A stretch of 64,000 nucleotides of DNA. Source: Pyrenopolyporus hunteri. Taxonomy: Eukaryota > Ascomycota > Sordariomycetes > Xylariales > Hypoxylaceae. The DNA lies in contig CADCXC010000035.1 of assembly GCA_902806595.1 (NCBI GenBank), forward strand, positions 1,736,001 to 1,800,000, in the 5' to 3' direction. Below, piece after piece: positions 33,201 to 44,894 of this stretch (positions are counted from its first letter, which is position 1; each line of letters opens with the position of its first letter). The translations under genes and the position numbers were made by a program. Below the pieces are notes generated by a model. The model ran no database searches. It had not been told where the DNA came from and saw only the letters and a program-made list of their open reading frames with translations.

Positions 33201-34189
33201 CAAAGTTTATGGGTCCTATGAAGTTCTAGGACAGCCATACTTTGGCTGGGAAGATACTTCCAGTGTTTACAGTAGAGAGCTCTTCGTATAGTTTCGTGGG
33301 TTTGAACAGCGTCTTTTGTCCTCTAGACTACAAGTCAAGTTATCTCTCGGAATAAACGCGAGTCAAGAGAAGTAAGTTAGGTACTCTGGCCAGATGCAGA
33401 ATCTAAAGAGCCCGCCGCCTTTGCTCAAAACTCAATGCAAAATTATCTGCGTACGTCTACCCTAATAAGAAGCCGCCTTATTTTCAGTCCTAAATCCTGC
33501 AGAGGCCCAGACCCCCTTCGAAACAGAGTTCGCCAACTCTAATCAGATAATTATATACAGGTACCTCAATGGCATGCTCTGTCAGCCGTAATGGTTATAT
33601 TAGGTAGGTACCTATCTTAGGGCTATATATCATATAGATGCACTCGCGCCACCAACCTTAGAAGCATTCGGGTGGTTGCATAGCAGTGTATTCCCTAGCT
33701 GACGGCAAGATATGGCGGAGGACGCTCAACAGGTTTATCTATGACAAACGGCGATCCGCGCGGGTAACCATTGTTATAACAAGGCGACAGATGGCAGGCG
33801 TGTCCACAACCCCGAATATCAAGTCGCCTTAATACATCGCGAAACTAGCTAGCAAGCGCAACTTTTCGGGGCAAATCAAGAAGGCGACAAACGGCATTAT
33901 ACGAAACACCGAGGATATCAGATCATGCTCATTCTCTCACCGGTGACAGTCACTCTTAGTACCTACTATTCACTGCGCTTCATCTTATAGAATACCATTT
34001 CGTTGGACGTGGCCGCACCTTGTTCCCGTGGCGCCGGTGGCGATTGTCAACAAGGAATATTTATTACTACCATAAGTAACCTTCGTATTTCGAGTTGTAT
34101 GTTGCCTTATGCATGCTACCCGAATATTTTAATGCAGCCACCCACACGGTGCCGAATCACCATGGAAGCTCTTCGACATCTACAAAGAG
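30297..34189. other. Gene-poor region between the MITE and the deaminase gene
   Basis: Nearly 3.9 kb without a supportable gene. It contains TACCTAGGTA-type repeats (30760-30795, 31300-31345, 31520-31550, 33600-33615), a T tract of about 21 bases at 32351-32371 and, at about 30409, the 12-mer TCTATTGTTCAA that also occurs in the MITE ends. A 71-codon minus frame at 32988-33203 reads weakly like protein but cannot be extended. Confidence 0.55.
32351..32371. repeat. Poly-T tract
   Basis: About 21 consecutive T, within the gene-poor region. Confidence 0.9.
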
Positions 34190-35800
34190 ATGGCCGTCAA
34201 ACGGACGGCTTATCGCCGAGTCGGACTGATGATTGGTAAGTGAAGCTGGACAGAACTATTTTAAACACAGAAAAATGGATAGCTGCTCGAATAGAGGGAA
34301 AGATCGGTCCCTAGCCCTCACGTCTTGTCAGTTTTGGCGTTGCGGTGAACCTAGCTGATATGGCGGCTACTACGTCCCGTCTGCCTGCTATAATCCGTAG
34401 CGAGAGTATTTCAATTCTGCATCTACTTCATCCTATCCCTACCCTACCCATCTCGAACCCAGTAACAAACCCTCAGCTTCGGTCAAAAGGATATATCTTA
34501 TCTTTTGAAAAGGAGCGCAGCCTTTCCAGCACTCTAGCTTTCCTTGCGTACACTGGGAATGATAGAAGGAATATTCCGGCCGTCTGTGTCGAAGAAGGCG
34601 CTGACGCAGCATATATAAACGTTCTACTCGCCATAAACAAGTGCGGACGTCCCGGAGAGGAACAGGTCCTCCGAGACTTGAAGAAGGGATTTAAAAAGAT
34701 ATTTTCGTACCTTAATCAGAGAGGCGGTACCGAGTCCGATTCAACTGCTTCCTTCTCCTTTTACTGACTTCGGTGGGTTAGGTAGCTCACGCAACGTAGA
34801 GAAAGAGGTGTTTAGAGCTATAATCTCTATGTGTTCGGGCCCAATCCTGGGCTATCTTGGTTTCGCTCAAGATCGCGAAAGGCAGAGACGGCCAATTAAA
34901 GAAGAGCTCCAGAAAGCATTAACCCATATAGAGCAAAATACAGAGGGCGGGCGCAAACCCTCCACTGCTCTACACGCATTTACTGAGACAGCAAGAGGAG
35001 TGATTACACTTGCTGACTCTTGGAGCAAGGATAAAAAGCAACGCCGATTAGAAGATCTGGTCGATGGTATTCATCGCCTCCGACGGGTGAAAAACTTCCC
35101 TACTCTAATCAACGACATATGCGGCAATGCTGGCCTCACATTTGGGGGCCGTTTCATAGATTCGGTTAACAAAATCGCTCGATACCGCGAGGCATCTATA
35201 TTTCTGTACCAAACGGCAAAAAAGATCCCAATGGTTCAAAAGATGAATCTCGTGCCCGTTCAGTTACCCCAGAAGGCTTTTGACGAGAAATTAGGCGATG
35301 GCTACACCCCGAATCTTAGAGACGCCATTTCACGGGTTGACGGCCTCCGGAACGATGAAAAGGATATTGTACGAATCTCCCGCCTCCTGAATATGTCTGA
35401 GGAGAAAGCAAATCTTCATTTTATCGAACAGGCTCGGAAGGCGCGAAAAGCCGGAAAGGCAAATATTCACGCAGAAATTCAGCTGATATACTACTGCGAA
35501 TTTTACAAGTCGCCCAATTCGCTGTTGCCTCGGGTTGTGTGCTCAAGTAAGGACGCATGCTGGCTGTGCAACGAGTTTATACTCATGTACAAGAAGATCC
35601 ATACACCGAGGTGCCACGGCAGATTGTACCCTGGGTGGCGGCTCCCGGAACCGTTGGAACCTAAGCACACCGATATCGTGAGCAAGTACAACAAGCGCCT
35701 CCAGGTCCAGGTGAAGCATAGCCTGGGGACGTTATCCGCAAGTCAGAAAAAGAAGGTGTATCCTGAGCCAAACGAGAGCACTCTAATTACGCTGACCTAG
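34190..35800 (+). CDS. OTT_1508-like deaminase family protein
   Basis: Proposed exons (34190-34235), 34355-34726 and 34782-35800; the second intron (34727-34781, donor GTACCG, branch ACTGAC, acceptor GTTAG) is well supported because it removes a stop and restores frame; 478 aa as modelled. The helical N-terminal half contains GYILSFEKERSLSSTLAFLA and NVLLAINKCGRPGEEQVL. The C-terminal zinc deaminase-like core has HAEIQLIYYCEF (H369, E371) and the CX2C pair in SSKDACWLCNEF (C399, C402), followed by HTPRCHGRLYPGWRLP. This is the fungal branch of the OTT_1508-like deaminases (cytidine-deaminase superfamily); substrate unknown. The metal site looks intact. The 5' end is uncertain: a first exon reading KLFDIYKEMAVKRTAYRRVG joins in frame, but an upstream exon or the alternative ATG near 34162 with acceptor 34330 is possible. 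It sits alone in a gene-poor, transposon-bordered region. Confidence 0.72.
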
Positions 35801-37877
35801 CCGTTCTCGCCACTATTCACCCCAATATCCCCCTCTTCGGAGACCACATGAGCAAAAGCATGAGGTCATTCTTACTCGTGAAGAGAAGCCAATCGATGAA
35901 TCAGCACCTAACTTACGAAAAACAGGGAGGGCAAGGAAATATGCAAAGAGGAGACGATACCATCCGGAGTTTCTCTCGGGCACGGCGGAACGAGTGGCTT
36001 TTCGGGGCCCTTAATAAACCAATCAATGTAGGGACCTCGACGACTTGGGGCACTCTCTCGGGCTACTTAGCCAACGGGCGTAGTTAGGTCGGGCAGGTCT
36101 CGTCTTCCATATAACAGGCCGGAGCGCCCAGCCCAGGGAGACCGGAGATGCCGTGGTGGGGGTTTGCTCGCGGCCGAAGGCCGTGGACGAGTAGGAGGTA
36201 AGGATATTCAGGGGTTGCGCGCTTACTTTTCTCCGCGTTGGATGCCGTGTGCCCCGGGGGCTTAGAGCAATATGGGCCATTTATTCAAATTAACGTGAGG
36301 TGTTAGGATTTCCGATCGGTTTGCATTGACTCTTAGTTGAGCTGATTTCAGGGGCAAGATAGGGGTAGGTACCTAGATAGATGGACTACAAAAAATGTAG
36401 CATAATGGGTGACAAACAGCGAATAAGTATCGATTATGTTCTAATTGGATATAACATAGGTACCTAAATTTCTCGGTTGAGGATGTTTGATTTACGTATT
36501 CTAAGATAGTATTTTGGTAGAGATGTTTATGGATTGCGACGTACTACGCGTTGGTTCATTTTCTCCTAAAGAAGCTTCACCAGCATAGCGAACTTTCAAG
36601 TCTCCTAATAACTCTAAGATTTTTAAACTAGTATAGAAGTTCGTTTGATTTTGGGACAAGCGTTTTAGTCTTTTAAGTACCCCTTTCGATCCGGCTAAGA
36701 AATATTGTGTGTGAATGACCCCTCGAGTGGAATGTACAAGTTCGTATCTACCAATAAATCACCAAAGCACTAGACACCCTCGTCAACTTCCTATAGAGAG
36801 TTTTGCTTGCTTCGATCGGGTATATTCTTTACATATACCTCCCTACCTTCTTACCTACCTACCTACTCATGTATAACCCCATCTCAACATGGTACCTATA
36901 ACACGAACAGCAGTATGCACCAATAGATAGGTAGGTAGCTTAGTACACGACATAGAAGCGCCATTACCTAACTAGGGCGCGAAACCAACCCTCCATACAC
37001 TCTCGCCGAGCCAAACCATCCCCTCCGCGAATGCACTTCGACCCCTTACCCAGGACGCCTAATACGAGTTCGCTATACGTAATAACCCCGCGTGCCATTG
37101 GGCCGGGTCGGGGAGGTCCTTGACCTAGGTAGGTGACGAGGTATCTACGAGTTAAAAAATATGCCGAGGTCCACGTAACCTCATATGTACCTTATAGTAG
37201 ATACCTACCTAAGTTTCCTCTTCGGCAGTAAGGATCCGGGTGATTGGCTAATGGGCCGAATATATACTACATACCTAGGTATTTACCTACCTAGGTAGGT
37301 ACTAATTTATATGCGACTACCTATATTATGGTAGTAGACGCTATGGGACGTAGGGGGCAGACTAGCCCGGCTAGCAGCGGCATATCCGAAACCCTAGACA
37401 TAATTTTCAGCTGGCATTGCCGAACGATTTATCCAGGGCATCGATTGCGCTTCTGCGGATGGTGTCAAGGGGTAGAACAAGGCGAAGAGGGTTTTTTAAT
37501 AGGTGATACGCTGTACCTTATAGTCTCAACGTGGCAAAACCGCTTGATTGATTCAATGCTGCTAGGCAAAGCATAGCTATCTAGATAGATACCTAGGTAA
37601 TCAACTAATACGGTCTAAATTGCGCGTCCCTGATCCAGGAGTTAAAAGCCAAGATCAATCCCAACACTTATCTCAACATCCATTATCCCTTTTTCTTCAG
37701 TGGGGTCCGATTCCGCTCTGTCCTTTCCTTTCTTAGTGCCCTGCACAGGCGCCCATACTCCACGATCCGGGATCTGCCGATCCGCCACCGGTAGTCCGGG
37801 CCAGTTAATGGAGCCGGAGTCTCGCAGCCCGCCACGGCTCACGTACATGTATGTATATAGTTGAATATAACGCCAAG

Positions 37878-37901
37878 ATGATGATGATGATGATGATGAT
37901 G
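37878..37901. repeat. (ATG)8 microsatellite
   Basis: Eight perfect trinucleotide units followed by GTATGGTGATATGATATGA. Confidence 0.9.
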
Positions 37902-38073
37902 GTATGGTGATATGATATGATAGGATATAGCCACAACCACAACCATACAAAAAAAAAATAATGCTGTTGATGTTGATATCGATGTTGAAAGGCCACTCCT
38001 CCACTTATATAGCAAAAAACGCCTTAGATGGTATATATATAAACCTGGGAGAGTTGGTGAAACTCGGTACCGC

Positions 38074-38095
38074 TCTTCTCTTCTCTTCTCTTCTC
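38074..38095. repeat. (TCTTC)4 microsatellite
   Basis: Four pentanucleotide units, about 140 bp beyond the GCV2 stop. Confidence 0.85.
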
Positions 38096-38235
38096 TGATC
38101 TATGATGTGTTGAAGACCCCCATTGTATCCCGTACGCCTTTTTTTATTCCGTCTCCATGATGTTGAACCTGGATCTACCATGCCCTATGCGCTGCGCTGG
38201 AATTATGCTGTGAGGGAAAAAGAGAAAAAACAAAT

Positions 38236-41200
38236 CTAGGTTGTGTCCTCGACCGGCGGACAGGTGCAGAAGAGGTTTAGATCGCCGTAAGCTAGGGATT
38301 ACGGTTAGCATATTCATTATATCTCGAATTCTGAGGTAATGTGGGGTAATTAAAGACTTACTATCATCGACCCTCGTGACGCTCGGCCAGAACTTCTTCT
38401 CCCTGAGCCACGGCAGCGGGTACGCCGCCTTCTCACGGGAGTAAACTCTCTCCCACTTAGCACCCTGCTCGCCATCGCCAGCGATCAGGTCCTGCATGGC
38501 GTGGGGCGACATCTTCAAGACGTTGCCCTCGCGTGGGACCTTACCCTCCTCGATCTCGCGAATCTCACCGCGGATGCTGATCAGTGCGTCGATGAAGCGG
38601 TCGAGCTCCTCCTTACTCTCGCTCTCCGTCGGCTCGATCATCAGCGTGTTGGCCACGGGCCAGCTCATAGTCGGGGCGTGGAAGCCGTAGTCCTGCAGAC
38701 GCTTGGCGATATCGATTGCTTCGATGCCAGCGGATTTGCTGAAAGGTCGGGCGTCGAGGATGAACTCGTGTGCGCATCGCCCGTGCTCGTTCACATATAG
38801 GATCTGATAGTGAGGCTTGAGGCGCGAGAGGATGTAATTGGCGTTGAGAAGTGTGATCTTGGTGGCTTGCGTGAGACCCTCGGCTCCTGCGGGTTTGTTA
38901 GTAAACATATTCTGTAAAACGACTCTCCGCTATATAAATCAATTGATAAAATATGAATCTGAATACTCACCCATTAGAGTGTTATACGCCCAACTGATGA
39001 GGTTTATGCTAGCGCTTCCGTTATTTGCGCTGCTCACGGCATAGCCGCCGCTCGATGTCTTAGCCTCCCCGTTGGGATCGCGAGGCAGGAAGGGCTGGAG
39101 GTGCTGCTTTACACAGATAGGGCCTACGCCTGGGCCGCCTCCACCGTGAGGGATACAGAAAGTCTTGTGAAGGTTTAAGTGGCATACATCAGCACCGATT
39201 TCTCCTGGCGAGCAGAGACCGATCTGCGCGTTCATGTTTGCGCCGTCCATGTAGACCAGTCCACCGTATTCATGGACAAGCTCGCATACCCTCTTGATCT
39301 CAGGCTCGAACACGCCGAATGTGCTAGGGTAGGTAACCATGATAGCACCAAGCTCCTCCTTGTGCTTCTGACACTTCGCCTCGAGATCCGCCAAGTCGAG
39401 ATTGCCGGTAGTCGTATCACACTTAATGGGTACTACCCGCATGCCGGCCATGGCCGCGGAAGCGGGATTCGTGCCGTGGGCGGATACGGGGATGAGGCAG
39501 ATATCCCGTTTCTTTCCGCCGTTTCCTCGCGACTTATGATACTCCCTGATCGTTCGCAAGCCAGCAAATTCGCCCTGAGCTCCCGAGTTAGGCTGAAGGG
39601 AGACGGCATCCATTCCCGTTATATTACGCAACTGCTCCCTGAACATATCCAATAGAGAATTGTAGCCCGGAACCATCTCCTGCGGGGTATACGGGTGTAT
39701 CTGAGAAAATTCAGGTAGTGTGATGAGTGACATTTCCGTGGTTCCGTTGAGCTTCATGGTGCACGAGCCGAGCGGGATCATGGAGTGTACAAGCGACAGG
39801 TCCTTAGACTGCAAATGGTAGATGTACCGCAGTAATTCCGTCTCTGAGTGGTGTGTGTTGAAGACGGGGTGCGTCAAGAAGCTAGAAGTTCGCTTGAACC
39901 CCTCTGGAATATCCAACGAATCGGCTTGCTCGTTGAGTAGCTGATGGACGCGTTCCTCCGCGACCTCACGAGGGGATACTTTAGTGGCATCGACTGTGTT
40001 TCCGAACACCTGGAAGATCTTCACCAAGTCATCTATGGACGTCATTTCGTCGACCGAAATACCGATGCGCTGCTCGTCGATTCGGCGGACATACATCTCA
40101 TGTGTATGTGCTGCCTTGACGCACTGATTTTGGCTCTCGCTAGATCCAACGTCAACGATAACTGTGTCGAAGACTACGCTGCCGTTATTGGACCACTTGC
40201 TCTTCTGCGTAGCGAACCCGTGCTCTTCGGCGATGGCTTGAACGACCCGCGCCCCTTGGATAACTCTTTCGGCGATCGCTTTAAGACCTTGGGGTCCGTG
40301 GTAAATCGCGTAGAGGGCGTTCATGTTTGCCAACAAAGCCTGCGACGTGCACACATTGCTAGTAGCCTTCTCTCTTCGGATATGTTGCTCTCGTGTCTGA
40401 AGAGCTAGCCGATATGCTTTACCACCCAGTCGATCTTTCGAAAGCCCAACCAAGCGCCCAGGCATCTTCCTCTTGTACTTCTCCTGAACAGCGAAGAAGG
40501 CGGCATGGGGACCTCCGAATCCCATTGGCACACCAAATCTTTGGGCACTTCCAAACGCAATGTCGGCGCCCCATTCTCCAGGGGGCTTGAGCATAGTCAG
40601 AGCCAATAGATCTGTGGCAACGCTGAGGAGAGCCCCTTGCTTATGAACCAAGTCGGCCAGAGGTTGGAAGTTTTCCACGTGACCGTACGTATCGGGGTAT
40701 TGGACCATGACACCGACCAAGTCTTCCCCGAGATTCTCGATTTCGGCACGTGCTTCGTCCTTGGAAAGATCCAGCTCCAAGATCTTAATTCCAAACCCAT
40801 CTGCACGTCCGCGCAGAACTGATATCGTCTGCGGGTGGAGAGATTTGGAGACGACGAAAGTCTTTCCTTCCTTCTTAGCCCTCGAAGTCGATAACGTGTT
40901 CATGGAAAGAGTCATAGCCTCGGCAGCAGCAGTGCCTTCATCAAGGAGACTGGCGTTGGCAATAGGAAGCGCAGTAAGATCCGTGACGACGGTTTGGAAG
41001 TTAAGCAGGGACTCCAACCGGCCTTGGCTAATCTCTGGCTGATAAGGGGTGTAACTCGTGTACCAGGCGGGATTTTCCAGGACGTTCCGTTGAATAACCG
41101 CTGGAGTATGAGTTCCATAGTAGCCCTGACCAAGGAAGCTCTTCTTAACGGTGATGTTAGACTGGTATTCTTTCACCTTTTCTTTTAAACCCGATTCGCT

Positions 41201-41593
41201 CTGTGGTCCTTCCTGAGGGGGGATCTCAAGTTTCCGCTTGGACAATATGTTAGCCGGAATGACCTGCTCAACAAACTTATCCAAACTTTCGACGGGCGGG
41301 GATAGAGCCTTCAACATCTCGGCCGTATCAGCCTCATCGGGGCCGATGTGGCGACGGGGAAAGGTATCCAAGTCGGCATAACGAGGGTTGCCGAAATGTT
41401 GCGCCTTCCCGGCGGCCCGGTCAACTGTAGCGTACGACCTTTGCTGGGTGGCCGTAGCTACGGCCTTATAAGCGCAGCGATGGCATATCCAAGGGGCCGT
41501 CCGTTGCACTCGAGAGCTCAGTGAGGACGAAGCTCTCAATTGGGCCGCCGATTGGCCTAAACGGCGAGGTATGGCCTTTGCGAAGGAGGCCAT
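38236..41593 (-). CDS. GCV2: Glycine decarboxylase (glycine cleavage system P protein), mitochondrial
   Basis: PLP enzyme that decarboxylates glycine and passes aminomethyl to the lipoyl arm of H protein. Exons 41593-38971, 38886-38362 and 38291-38236; introns 84 and 70 bp; 3204 nt, 1067 aa, the normal eukaryotic length. The last exon, only 56 nt, encodes YGDLNLFCTCPPVEDTT, the conserved C-terminus; without it the frame runs into intron. An N-terminal basic presequence precedes RHIGPDEADTAEML. The PLP lysine is in LNLHKTFCIPHGGGGPG, with SLVHSMIPLGSCTMKLNGT and NSGAQGEFAGL upstream; both halves of the two-domain P protein are complete. It is divergent from TOM5. It depends on lipoate made by LIP5 (25753-27021). 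Confidence 0.98.
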
Positions 41594-42666
41594 CTTTCCT
41601 TTTTTTTCTCTCTCTCTCTCTTTCTTTTTTCTTTTTTATAGAGGCGTCGCTCCCCCAATCCACAACCGACGTGGGAGCGAAGCACAGAGCTAAGCAATGG
41701 ATGCTACCGAGGTAGGGTGGTACGTATGCTCTATGCGGTCATACTGCTTGGGGTGGCGTTCCAGTTAGGCTATATATGTTAGCTGGATGAGACAATTTAA
41801 GCACGCTGTAAGTAATTATTCACGAAAAGCAGTCAACCACCGAAACAAGACGACGGGAATGAGTGTTTTTTCCTCGGACAAAACAGGAGCAGGTTGACTG
41901 CTACTAGAAATACTTGAGGAATGTGCTCCAGGTACCACAGATAGATAATATATAGAATTGTTTGGTGCTAAAAAAGAGGACCGGCCGTCATCGGTCTAGC
42001 AATTAGCTCACATTAGCTCACAACATGCAGAGATAACAGAGGATGCGGGTCTTTCCGGGAGAAGGAGGCAAGGCGATAACGTTTTTCGCTCCGGACTTTT
42101 CTAATCTTTCATATAATGCCATCGCACCATAGAGGTACGCGTATACAAAGGTCTGTACCAACTTGTACCGAACGGAGTGGCGCAGACCCACATGGCGGTG
42201 TAGGTATGTAGATTTTGCTCGGGTCCTGCAAACGTGCTAGACGTACTATGGCTGCTGCCGTCCCCATTCAGCCTGGAATGGGACGATGGTGTGCCATTAT
42301 GTAATACAGCAGAGACGTTCCTGCTTAGCCTCCAGCGCCACCGCACGCACTACATACAGGCTTACTATCCGCCATAGCACAGGGGTTACCATCTTTATTA
42401 AGCGGCTCAAAATGGGGGGTGGCCACGGAAGTGGAGTAACGTCCTCTCAGCTGCGTGTCAGTCCGTCACCAATGAGGTGGAGGTGACAAAGGGAAGAAGA
42501 AGAAAAAAAAAAAAAGAAAAAAAAAAAGTTGCCCGCGTCACCGAACGCCGACCAGTCAAATTATTATTCGCTACATCCAAGTGACGATATCGCTCTCCAA
42601 GAACAACCACAACCACATTTTGAAGATCGTCGCAACAGTAGGCCAAAACAACAAGAACCACACAAG
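41594..42666. promoter_or_regulatory. Divergent promoter region, GCV2 / TOM5
   Basis: A 1.07-kb region shared by GCV2 (minus) and TOM5 (plus). It contains a TC-rich/T-tract block directly upstream of GCV2 (41600-41640) and an A/G-rich tract at 42497-42528 upstream of TOM5. No further gene was seen. Confidence 0.6.
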
Positions 42667-42972
42667 ATGTTCGGCGGATGTAAGCGAAAACCCCTCCCCT
42701 CCCACCATCTGTATGCGCACCTATCTGGGTACGATAACTGACAAAATACACGACAGTCGCACCACCCCAGTACTCCAAAGAGGAGCTCGAGCACCACGAG
42801 GCCGAGGCCACTTCTACCGTCCAGCGTTTCGCCGCCTATGTCGTCTTACTCTACTTCTGTACGTCCCCTTTCCGTCGCTTCTCATGTCGGGATCTTAGGC
42901 GCAAGTTGCTAACGGCTCATTCTCCTCTCTATAGCTCCCTTCGCCGTCGACGCCGTTACGAGTTTATTCTAA
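42667..42972 (+). CDS. TOM5: Mitochondrial import receptor subunit Tom5
   Basis: Small tail-anchored subunit of the outer-membrane TOM complex. Exons 42667-42679 (13 nt), 42757-42858 and 42935-42972; introns 77 and 76 bp with GTAAGC/CGACAG and GTACGT/CTATAG; 153 nt, 50 aa. The protein begins MFGGFAPPQYSKEEL, continues with an acidic helix (HHEAEATSTVQRF) and one TM segment AAYVVLLYFSPFAVDAV near the C-terminus, the layout of fungal Tom5. It is too short and too intron-broken to be found as a single open frame. Length and N-terminus match the family; I see no alternative. Confidence 0.93.
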
Positions 42973-43649
42973 ATAAACACCTAGACAAACGAATATGTCT
43001 TTGTACGATTAGGGATGAGGGGTCCGGTTCCCCACGAATGTGATGAACATGGAAACGGGTACATCATGACCGGATAGATACATGTAGGAGCGCCCGGAAT
43101 CATGCATGATTGATCGTACTATACTCCTCTTCGTAGAAACGGCCGAGGCAGGTTGTTGCGCATTTCGGATGCCCGGCCATAATAAAAGATAGGGCTGACG
43201 CATGATGCATGTCACACTGCATTATACCCGGCGTGTCTAACGGTACTTGGGTCTGTGGGAGGGGGTATATAGGGTCTGTTGCACCGCTGTATAATCCATA
43301 AAAACAAGCCCGGACAGGCTTTTCGTCTTCTCTCACGAACAAAATCTGGAGTCTCGTATTCAAAAGTGCCACGTCGCGATTGAGAAGTCCGTGGAGGGAT
43401 CCGGGCTCATGAACGGGAAATACCCAGAACAGACAAGTCAAGATGCCATCGTCTAATTTTCGGAAGCAGACGTCCCCAAACGCCAGGCTTCTATGCAGTT
43501 TCCTACGGCCAGCTGATACCCGTACAAGCCATCCAAGTAATCCAGTAGCCGAAAAGTCCACTCCTATTAATGGACTGTATTCTCCTATTTCTTGTGGTAT
43601 CAGAAGCCTTCGTATGTTCGCATTCACCATGCGTAGGTAGGTAGGTATT
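42973..43649. other. Convergent intergenic region, TOM5 / NUP57
   Basis: 677 bp between the TOM5 and NUP57 3' ends; mostly covered by the low-confidence minus-strand frame listed separately. Confidence 0.5.
43100..43630 (-). CDS. Hypothetical 176-aa open frame in the NUP57 3' flank
   Basis: An ATG-initiated frame (MVNANIRRLLIPQEIGEYS...) starting 20 bp after the NUP57 stop on the same strand and open for 176 codons. It has no recognisable domain, signal peptide or membrane segment beyond short hydrophobic patches; composition is intermediate. It may simply be the NUP57 3' UTR. Listed only because of its length and clean start. Confidence 0.2.
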   Translation of the reverse strand: MVNANIRRLLIPQEIGEYSPLIGVDFSATGLLGWLVRVSAGRRKLHRSLAFGDVCFRKLDDGILTCLFWVFPVHEPGSLHGLLNRDVALLNTRLQILFVREDEKPVRACFYGLYSGATDPIYPLPQTQVPLDTPGIMQCDMHHASALSFIMAGHPKCATTCLGRFYEEEYSTINHA

Positions 43650-44894
43650 CTATTTCTTGGGAGCCGGGTTCGCCTCAACCCACTCGTCATAATCTTTCTT
43701 AATCTGCTCTAGAGAAGCCTTCAGGGATTGGAGTTGCCTATCGAATTTCTCCAGAATCTGAAGTCGCCAGATGTTAGCTTTCATATTTGTAGGACCAAAA
43801 GCTGCAAAGACTGAGCTTACCTCTTTGGCTTGGGCCTCATTCTCCTCTCCTATCCCTTCCTGGGCTTCCGTGCCACGTTTGTTCATCTCGTTTTGTAGGC
43901 TATCCGCGTATCCTCTTAGCATAATCAGTCGGCTCCAGAGTTCCTCCGTACGCGCGCTGAGCGCCGGGTCTGTCACGGCCCGGTCGAGCGCCTCCAACTT
44001 CGTCTTCAGTTCGTCTTCCTCCTTGTCCAGGGAGTATCCGCGGTTGCGCAGGACTTGGACCTTAGTTGCCAGGGCGAGGCATCTCTGCCGTAGCAGCGCG
44101 TGTTTCCGTCGGGCATTCTGGGTTCGCACGCTAGTTTGCAAATCATGCTGCGAGAGAATCGCGTCTAGACTCGAGTTGATCGCGTGTAGGGCCTGCCTGA
44201 AATTCCCTAGGACCTGTTTCTGCATGGTAAGGCGTTCGCTGATTGCCTTGAAGCCCGTGGCGAGGGCGGGCATGTAGCCGGGGCCGGGCTTGTCGTGAAC
44301 CGCTTGTTCCCATTCCCGGGGGTCTTCTGCGGGAGAGGGATGGTAGAAAGGAATACGCGCCTGATCGACCTTGTTGTAGAAATAATACTTGAAGGCCGTA
44401 TTAGGGTGGTCGGGATGCCACTTCTCAAGCATCCCTTCTATCTGCTCCGTAACGGGCTTGTGAACTAAGGTCGAGGAGGTTAGCTAAAGGAGTAGAGTAA
44501 AAGGTGCAGGTCGGCATGGAATTGCGGTAGGCTCACTGAGGGATTCGCGGCCCGGTTCCCAGATCAAGCTAGAGCGCTGTACCGGCGCCTGGCTGGCATT
44601 TATAAATCCGGAAGCGCCAAGTTGTTGCTGTTGAAGCTGTTGCTGTTGAAGCTGCTGCTGTTGTTGTTGTTGGGCTTGCTGTTGACCAAGTAGGCTCCCA
44701 CCAAACGCGTTGGGCTGCGATTGGTTCATCGTGTTCCCTAGTATACTTCCACCGAATGCACCGGTCTGCGGCTGGGCTTGGGTTTGCGCTTGGTTTGCGG
44801 GTTGACCAAACACGCTAGAAGTGTTTGTTGAGGGCTGGCCGAAGGCTGTTGTAGAGCCTCCCAAAGCCGCGGGTCGTGCGCCGAAGAGGGACAT
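43650..44894 (-). CDS. NUP57: Nucleoporin Nup57 (Nup54 ortholog)
   Basis: FG nucleoporin of the central-channel Nsp1(Nup62) complex. Exons 44894-44537, 44464-43821 and 43757-43650; introns 72 and 63 bp; 1110 nt, 369 aa. Residues 1-120 carry FG repeats (LFGARP, AFGQPS, VFGQPA, AFGGSI, AFGGSL) and a glutamine tract. From about residue 125 come the conserved HKPVTEQIEGMLEKWHPDHP and AFKYYFYNKVDQARIPFYHP, then coiled-coil helices (VQVLRNRGYSLDKEEDEL, ILEKFDRQLQSLKASL) that bind the trimer partners. The second intron (GTAAGC, branch GCTAAC, CTTCAG) is 63 bp, in frame and stop-free, so retention would insert 21 residues (390 aa). It is divergent from NDUFA8. Confidence 0.92.

Larger units (their letters stand above)
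35801..38235. other. Gene-poor region between deaminase and GCV2
   Basis: No gene recognised in 2.4 kb. It contains (CTAC)n/TACCTAGGTA repeat patches (36839-36865, 36925-36940, 37120-37135, 37270-37300), an (ATG)8 microsatellite and a (TCTTC)n tract. The right-hand ~140 bp is the GCV2 3' flank. Confidence 0.55.

Noticed and set aside
32988..33203. 71-codon minus frame with a faint resemblance to part of a HET-domain protein (HWNRACIL near its end)
   Set aside because: Could not be extended in either direction or joined to other blocks; similarity is by eye only and too short.
34729..34767. Frameshift or premature stop splitting the deaminase gene
   Set aside because: A 55-bp intron with donor GTACCG, branch ACTGAC and acceptor GTTAG removes the stop and restores frame, so no break is needed.
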